This document shows positions 57,370 through 64,000 of a stretch of DNA of 64,000 nt, piece after piece. Source of the DNA: Monodelphis domestica (lineage: Eukaryota; Chordata; Mammalia; Didelphimorphia; Didelphidae); NCBI RefSeq assembly GCF_027887165.1, contig NC_077227.1, positions 77,148,488 through 77,212,487 on the forward strand, read 5' to 3'. A model generated the notes under the pieces. That model was not told the DNA's origin. It ran no database searches and saw only the letters and a list, made by a program, of their open reading frames with translations. Position numbers and translations under genes: made by a program. Position 1 is the first letter of the stretch; each line of letters begins with the position of its first letter.

Positions 57370-57910
57370 GAGGTATTAAGCAGGGAAAAGAAAGACTTCT
57401 GTAAGTGATATTCCACAGGGGGACCCATCTTTCCCTTAATACTGTTGACTAAAGGATATAGAGAATATGAAATCCCATCATGTTTATCATTTGTTGATTA
57501 TTAAAACATATGATTATAAAACACTGCCTTAAAGGGTCTTTTTAGCAAGGTGTTTCCTATTCATACATCAACATCATCCAAGATTCCTTAAAAGATATAA
57601 CCTTGTTCAATCAATTCCTGATTGTAAAGATCAGGTGAGGCATAAAACTTGCCAAAGGTGCTTGTCACCGATGGAAGACACATACCAAGTTGAAGAGGTG
57701 GGTGGTGAGATCCTCCCAAAAGCTTCTGCCTATAGATAATGTCATGTTTGTTGCATCAAAACTAGAATATTGCAAAGCATTTCAGAAGTCAGTAACAATT
57801 CAAAAGAGTTTGACTTTTATTAACTACATTGGGAAAACAAAGTAGATGAAGAATGTTTATTGTCAATATTATGGCGTGGCATTGAGATGGATTACCTATA
57901 GGACATTTCC

Positions 57911-57974
<64 letters not shown>

Positions 57975-58660
57975 GTCTGTCTGTCCATTCACCCATCCAT
58001 CTGTTTTATCCTGTATGTATCTATCTGCACACACATATTTACATGTATGTACACATAAATATGTCTGTTATATAGCTGTGTGTGTATTGGTATATCTGGG
58101 ACAAATCATACAAATGGATACTGAATTAAGCCTAGAGTTGAACAGAAAAAAAAGAAAATTTATTGCTTTGCCTTCAGGAATTTGAAATACTCCTTTAATC
58201 TCCAAATTTCTTCCAGCAATGAAGATATTTTTAAGACCAGTATTCAACTGATGTTCATGCTATTGCATGACTATGAAATATGGGGCACAATAACCTCTGA
58301 AGAACTGAAAGTCAGTCTCACACAAAGGGCAATGGTTAGGCATATGATAGCTGTAAGCAAGAACAGGAATAAACTATATGACTGGGAAAATGTATAATGG
58401 GAAATAATGGGCTGGTCAGGTCACATAGCAAGAGCAGCAAATGACAGATGGTCTGCCCAAATGCTCCACTGGGATCTTCAAGATGTAAAGAGAAAATGAG
58501 GAAGCCTCTGTCTAGTATTTTGAGGTGTATCCCCTCATAGAAAGTGGTAAACTCATAAGAGGTCATGAATTAAAACCTGTACAGGAAAGACAGGCATGGA
58601 TAGGTTTTGATTTGTGTCACTGGAGGGAACATTTAAATTGATGAGATCGCTGATCCATTT
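57370..58660 (+). mobile_element. RTE-clade LINE relic, 3' half of reverse transcriptase
   Basis: Forward translation shows decayed RTE reverse-transcriptase order. Near 57365 is IYRGIKQGK, for the usual RGxxQGD. Near 57739 is DNVMFVASKLE, at the catalytic DD region and missing the canonical double Asp. Near 58105 is IQMDTELSLEL. Near 58270 is YEIWG, then TQRAMVRHMIAVSKNRNK, then GWSGHIARAANDRW. Frames shift several times, and an ATCT array is inserted at 57911. It differs from the BovB copy at 4401 and is in the opposite orientation. Confidence 0.8.
57911..57985. repeat. (ATCT)n microsatellite inside RTE relic
   Basis: About 62 bp of ATCT followed by CTGT variants. Confidence 0.96.
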
Positions 58661-61324
58661 GAGTAGCTTATGGCTCAGCACCTATGGCTCTGGGTATACA
58701 AAACCCAGTTCCAGTATTATAGGTTATTGCTCCCCAAATCTTATTTTTTATTCATTTTGTACCTACCTAATATTCTTTCTGGAAGGATCTTAGAATATTG
58801 TTCAAAAAAAGTTTATGTCCAATGTCCCTGGACAGACGTAAAAGATATTCCAACTCTCGTATAAGCACTCAAGGTAAAATCAGGCACAGGGGAACCCTTA
58901 TTTCACCCCACAGAAAATGCAGAAAACACACAAAGGATCTGTACGTAGGCATAAAGGACTCCTAAATAATCAGTACTCTCCTCCCTCTCCAGTGAGTTTT
59001 GCCTTCCTTACCAAGGTCTTATAGTCCTCCAGATTCATAGTACTATCCTGTAATTGGTGCTCTCTTCGGAAGGAAAGTAAAGTTAGAGTTCTAGAAAGGC
59101 AAATCTCATAGAAGTTCTGGGGATCCCACTTCCACCTCAGAAATGGGTACTAAGAAAGTGAAACTGAAATTTATAGGATAACAACCCCCCCTTGCCATCA
59201 TATCTGCACTATTTGAATAATATCATATTTTGATATTATTTGATAATTCAACCATATTTTGAATATTAAGATTGAAAATTAACAAATTTGAATAACTCAT
59301 AATAGTAGGGAAGATTTTTTTCTTCTCTGTCTATACTTATTGGTGATCCATTGGGCTTCAAAGCCTCATTCTCTCTAAGAGGCTAATGCTGCCCAGAAAC
59401 TTCTCATTCTCTCAATTAAAGACTGAATCACTACAATTCCCAGGAGCTCAGTAACGCCCATCAAATACACTGTCTCACTAAAGCTGGGTCCAGACTTCAA
59501 GAACACAAGGTATAGAAGCAATCAATATCCCATCAACACACAAGATACTACCATCTTGTGAGCTAAGGGGCTTCCTTCACTAGATCTGGGATGGAGGGGG
59601 AAAGTTGGTGGATCCTTGGAGGGCCAATATTGCCTATTTGTAGGTGCTTCCCAGGGACCAAAGCTCACCTTCAGATCACTGATCTCTGATTTGCATTCAG
59701 TATTTTCAGGATCTTTCCAAATTAAAAAAGGGATAGAAATGTTGGTCCTGTCACTGATACTTTTTAAAAATGAGTCTATCACAAAGGACTGGCTCTGACC
59801 CAGAACAGACAAGAGCCAAATAATTCATACCCATTGATCTATAATAACCCAAGCCAAGGGGGCAGAGGAGGATGGGAGGTCGATGGGAGTAGAAGTGGCA
59901 GTGGAGTGGGAGTGGGTGAGGGTGGAATGGAAGGCAGAGGGGAGGGAGAGCCTGAAACCACTGGATGACTAGGGATCTTCACTGGAGTGGAGAAGGAGGC
60001 AGTCTCTTATACAATGATTGTCTAGGATGAGGTAACCTAGATTGCCTCTATTGGTCAAAGTTGGGCTGCTTGGGTCCAGTTCATTGGATGGTCCTGAGGG
60101 GGTTAGGATTCTTGGTTTCTAGGGGTGGGAAATTCTCAGGTCTGATGATCAGTGATGCATGGGGTCATTTTTTCTAGATCTATCAGGAAAATCTTGATGT
60201 CCTGCCAGGTATTATTAGGCAGTTTCTGTCCCAGGCTTGGACAGATGCTAGGAGAAGGGGGACTTTGGTCCCATGATCTAGCATAATTCATTTGCCTTTC
60301 CTTTTTTAAATTTTCTTTAGTGCTATTTACTTTCCTAGATATACAGCATATTACAAACTATAATGTTAGAGCTGATGATGGAGAGAAGAGTTTGGTAGAG
60401 TAATCTGGGCAGATCTTTTCCATTTTTTGTCTATTTGTTGTCCTAATATCATACTTAAATACTCTTGCTAATTGGGTTTTTCACTAGGCTTTCTATAAAT
60501 GTATAAAAGTTTACAAATGAGTATATACATTCTAATCTGGTATTACCTTTGGCTGTCGAATCTCTCTTCTTGGCAAGGAATATAAGCTGGTTAAGATAAT
60601 TTCTAAACTTTTTTATTTTCTCATTGTGGAGTGCTTGTGTGTATGTGTTTGGGTGGGTGTTTGAATTATCTTCAATTAACTTTCCTAAGGAAATAGTGAC
60701 AATCTAGCCCTCTACTTACTTCTCCCAGAGGAATGCCTAAACTCCCCTTCCATTTAGATGTAACTTCTTTTTGTTTTCTAGTTTCCTTTATAATTAAAAT
60801 GTCAGGAGAGAGTTATGTTTATTTCTTCTAGTAGTTGTATACTTTGTTGTTGGACAAGGATTTCCCATTTAGAAAAATAAGAGCTAATACATATAAAACT
60901 GTCTACGTGCATCCAGGCACACTCTGACTCCTTTTAATGCTTACTTGCATTGCAGACGAGGGAGGGACCCACCAGGGCCATTTATATTTTGTTTTGTTTC
61001 ATAACCAAAGACTCCATCACCTAATGGTGGGACTCCTGGCAATGAGCTTTTGTAATTGGCTAGGTTACTTCTTAGAAAGTGGTCTGTTGTTTGTATCAAA
61101 CTCAAGCTTTCCTTCTTGGTAGGACTTGCTAGAGCATGTGTTCCATTGGTGTAGGCTTTGAGAACCCAGGTCGCTTTCACCTCATGAGGACACGTCAAAG
61201 TAGACTTTCATGGAAGTGATTTTATGGGTCTAGGTAGCTCCCAAATGAGGAGGTTCCCTTGACCAAAACTAATTAGCAACTATTCTGAATCTTATGCTTT
61301 TGTCTTTATAATTTATAACAATTC
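58661..61324. other. Unassigned, apparently single-copy tract
   Basis: About 2.7 kb without a named repeat. A 96-codon antisense frame at 59522-59812 has no recognised domain. 59870-59960 is G-rich (GGAG/GGGAG). No RNA gene seen. Confidence 0.45.
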
Positions 61325-61445
61325 TCGTCTTGGTCACTGGGAGGTTAAATGACTTGGTCAGAGTCAGGAAACCAGTTTTTGTTAGAGGTGAGATTTGAAC
61401 TCAAGTCTTTCTGACTCAGGTGATGCCTCTATTTTTACTGAGACT
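61325..61445 (-). mobile_element. MIR-like SINE fragment, antisense
   Basis: 'gggaggttaaatgacttggt', 'cagagtcaggaaaccagttt' and 'tttgaactcaagtctttctg'. Confidence 0.65.
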
Positions 61446-61829
61446 TATATGCCTACTCTTTCTTCTTTTAAAATCTTAATGTGTGATGAATAACAATCCC
61501 AGATGCTCTTATTTTTGAATAACATTGCTTTCATTGCATCTAGCCCCAGAATACCGTAGGGATTCTTCAATGAGAGCCAGAGACAGTTAAAAGAGACGGG
61601 TCCAACAATCCACCCAGGAAAAACCAAATGACAAATGCATTAGTCCAGATTCTGACAAAGTAGTTTTCCACTGAGTTTCCCCATTAGTACATATGTCTTT
61701 GACAGGAACTACAAAGAGATGATGAGCTGGGTCTAGAATTGAAGAGGAGAAAGAGAGTGAGCTAGATTGCATATGAGAAACTAAATGGTTCCTTCCATGA
61801 GCCTTAAGCTCCTTCCTTACATAATCCAT
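61446..61829. other. Unassigned tract
   Basis: No gene or named repeat recognised. Confidence 0.4.
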
Positions 61830-61883
61830 CATATATATGAGTATATATATATATATGTGTGTGTATATATATATATATATATA
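61830..61883. repeat. (TA)n(TG)n short array abutting a SINE tail
   Basis: TA and TGTG dinucleotides directly before the antisense SINE-B, so probably grown from its tail. Confidence 0.9.
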
Positions 61884-62078
61884 TTAAACTCTTATCTTCT
61901 GTTTTAGAATCAATACTAAGTATCAGTTCCAAGGCAAAAGAGCTCTAAGGGCTAGGCAGTGGTGATTAAGTGATTTGCCTGGTGTTACACAGCTAGGAAG
62001 AGTCTGAGACTAGATTTGAACCCAGGACCTCCCATCACCAGGACTGACTCTCTACACTGAGCCACCTAGCTGTCCTCA
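61884..62078 (-). mobile_element. SINE-B copy, antisense
   Basis: 'ttttagaatcaatactaagt', 'cagttccaaggcaaaagagc', 'gttacacagctaggaagagt' and 'actgagccacctagctgtcc'. Confidence 0.93.
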
Positions 62079-62279
62079 TCTCTCCTATTTTTAACACCTA
62101 ATAGTCTTCCTTCTAATGGTTCTGTAGGGCCAAAGTCATGGAGCATTGGGAATACCAAAGAATCAGTGTTGTGGATGGCTCCAAGAAGTTTGGGTAGACT
62201 TATGGTGATATAAGGAGATTGAAGTTATCTATAACCATGAATGACAAACTCAAGAAGTCACAGAAAAAGTGCCCAGAAA

Positions 62280-62413
62280 ATCTGACCTCAGACTCTTCCT
62301 AGCTGTATGTCCTAGAGTGAGTCCCTTAACCCCCATTGCCTAGCCCTTACTGCTCTTTTGCCTTGGAACCAGTACACAGTATTGATTCTACGATGGAAGG
62401 TAAGGGTTTAAAA
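62280..62413 (+). mobile_element. SINE-B copy, 5'-truncated
   Basis: 'atctgacctcagactcttcc', 'attgcctagcccttactgct', 'gccttggaaccagtacacag' and 'tggaaggtaagggtttaaaa'. Flanked by AAAGTGCCCAGAA and AAATGCCCAAGAA, a diverged 13-bp duplication. Confidence 0.9.
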
Positions 62414-62521
62414 AATGCCCAAGAACAGTATGATTGGAAAAAAGATATAGTGAAGGTGCAGGATAATGATAGACAGCTTAACGGCTGCCTAGGTACCTTT
62501 TGAAATCCAGAAAAATCTTGA

Positions 62522-62741
62522 CCAAGGGTTCTTCACCTTTCATGTGTTCTAAAATCCTTTGTCAGTCTTATTAAGGCCAAGATTCTTTTCTCAGAATGCT
62601 ATTTTAAATCTGAAAAGCAAAATATATCATGTTATAAAGAAAATCAATTATATTGAAATAAAAACAAAATTTTTCTCCTGTCCAAGTTCATAGACTTCCT
62701 GAAATCTAGCCATTGACCCACGTTTAAGGACCTCTGATCCA
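62522..62741 (+). mobile_element. hAT-like MITE, copy 2
   Basis: About 220 bp with imperfect terminal inverted repeats: 'caagggttcttcacctttca' at the left and the complement of 'cgtttaaggacctctgatcc' at the right. The AT-rich interior corresponds to the reverse of 23485-23692. Non-coding. Confidence 0.6.
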
Positions 62742-63621
62742 GAGGAACTCCTCTAACCCAAAGATGATCCATCCAGGATTATCTATGGATCATCTCTGGA
62801 TAACTTGTGGAAGGGAGTAGAAATTAATTGCACAGGATTAGAAAGTGTAGATGGATCCTGGTCTACACCTGTAGAAGTAGTAACCCCAACAGATAAGATC
62901 AAAGCTATTTCCAAATAGTATTCCATTTGGATTAAGTATCCAAAATTGATCTCTGCTGTCAACAATCCAAGCTAAGGGCAAGTGGGAGACTCAAATCTGA
63001 CCCTCTGAGTCCCAAACCCTCATTCCCTCAGAGGGCACCATTCATGGTGGGGTCAAAGATCCAAGCACTGCCCACACTGGTTACATTAATCTTAGCAGGC
63101 TCCAGAACTTCCTGTCCTGGAGTAAAGGAGAAATCTCCCAATGAGCTCAGATTTCTCCAGTGGGGAGTTTGCACAGAAGGTTTTGCTTGGGGATTTGCAT
63201 AAAGCCAGGTCTATCTTTGGAACCTGGCTGGGGCCCAAGGGTCCAGGCTTGGGGAGGAGGGTCAGTATTCTTTCCATAGCCATGACCGACATTCCCTGGA
63301 GTTTGTTTTCATTGTGAATCTTTCACAGGAATTCCTACATATAACACCAGAGCCTTTGAGGCTTGAACATATTTTTCAAAGGGAAAAAACTGGGTCAGGC
63401 AATGACCATGAAACCAAGGTTTAAAAGGGCTTTCCATCACCGAGCCTTCCTCCCACTCCTTTTTCTTTTTCTTTTTTTTTTAGTTCCTTTAGAACTTGTC
63501 CAAAATTTTCCTTCTGGGTTGATATTTCTCCTTCTGAACTGTAGCCCAAAGGTGAAGAATGTTGGGCAAGTTTCATTGTAGATGGGTGGAGTTGTTTTTG
63601 AGTGTGATGAGTAAGGGGGAA
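62742..63621. other. Unassigned tract
   Basis: No gene or named repeat. T-rich at 63460-63480. Confidence 0.45.
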
Positions 63622-63925
63622 AAGTACTGGCAGCCCCATGGTTCAGTGGAGTTGAATGAAAGTCAGATTAGAAATAAGGAGACCTGGGTTCTAGTTCTGG
63701 CTCCCCCATTCATTTTGGGTGTGATCTTGGGTAAGTCCTTCCCTTTTCTGGACCTCACTAGCTGTGTGACCCTGGGCAAGTCTCTTCACCCTGTTTGCCT
63801 CAATTTCCTCACCTATAAAATGAGCTGGAGAAAGAAAAGGCAAACCACTCTATTATTTCTGCCAAGAAACCCCCAAATGGAGTCATGAAGAGACAAGCTT
63901 GAATGAAAAGCAACTGAACAACAAG
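63622..63925 (+). mobile_element. Chimeric MIR / SINE-A copy
   Basis: The left part is MIR-like ('gagacctgggttctagttct', 'tgtgatcttgggtaagtcct'). At about 63755 it switches to SINE-A from 'ctagctgtgtgaccctgggc' through 'ggcaaaccactctattattt' and 'gcaactgaacaacaagaaaa'. The tRNA-unrelated core segment is therefore present twice in diverged forms. Confidence 0.8.
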
Positions 63926-64000
63926 AAAACATCACACTTTTTTTAGCAATTTGAGATGTATCTAGGACTTTTCTAACACAAATCTGTGAGACAGGCATTT

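Overview
This window looks like non-coding nuclear DNA from a mammal, almost certainly a marsupial. I found no intact protein-coding gene, no structural RNA gene, no CRISPR array and no bacterial-style operon. The marsupial call rests on repeat families recognised by eye: abundant tRNA-derived and MIR/CORE-related SINEs with marsupial-style 3' bodies, several marsupial-type L1 3' ends, an ORF1-only (HAL1-like) L1 relative, a BovB-type RTE LINE, a second RTE relic, CR1/L3 and L2 LINE relics, and solo LTRs. I cannot name the species.

Layout. 0-4.4 kb: a GT microsatellite, a MIR-like SINE, a 651-bp solo LTR with a 6-bp target-site duplication (TSD), a GA array and an L1 3' end. 4.4-7.0 kb: an antisense BovB/RTE LINE interrupted by a solo LTR and by a SINE, each with its own TSD. 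7.0-12.7 kb: L1 3' ends, one inside an L2 LINE, and an L1/SINE nested insertion. 13-19 kb: mostly unassigned sequence with a second copy of the 4.9-kb LTR (14.06 kb) and a 475-bp CT array. 19.4-22 kb: an antisense CR1/L3 LINE. 22.0-22.5 kb: a SINE whose interior has expanded into a minisatellite. 23-28.6 kb: SINEs, L2, a hAT-like MITE and unassigned DNA. 28.6-31.7 kb: one ancient repeat split by a HAL1-like element and a SINE. 32.3-33.1 kb: a CTAT/CTGT array.

33-48 kb is less repeat-dense and more GC-rich. It holds a GGAA/GAAA array grown from a SINE tail, a CpG-island-like block at 41.36-41.84 kb, a ~1-kb TTCC array directly after it, a CpG-rich module with a strong hairpin at 43.2 kb, and a possible 52-bp exon at 45.82 kb. 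48-64 kb returns to L1, L2 and MIR debris. It also holds a hAT-transposase-like coding relic (51.5 kb), an AT array, an RTE reverse-transcriptase C-terminal relic (57.4-58.7 kb), a second hAT-like MITE (62.5 kb) and a chimeric SINE (63.6 kb).

The long apparent reading frames are translations of simple repeats and are not genes. The window's content is a layered history of transposition plus microsatellite growth. The parts most likely to have function are the CpG-rich block, the GC-rich unassigned segments and the unproven mini-exon. I found no convincing previously undescribed biological system. All family names are from recognition of sequence by eye, without database searches.
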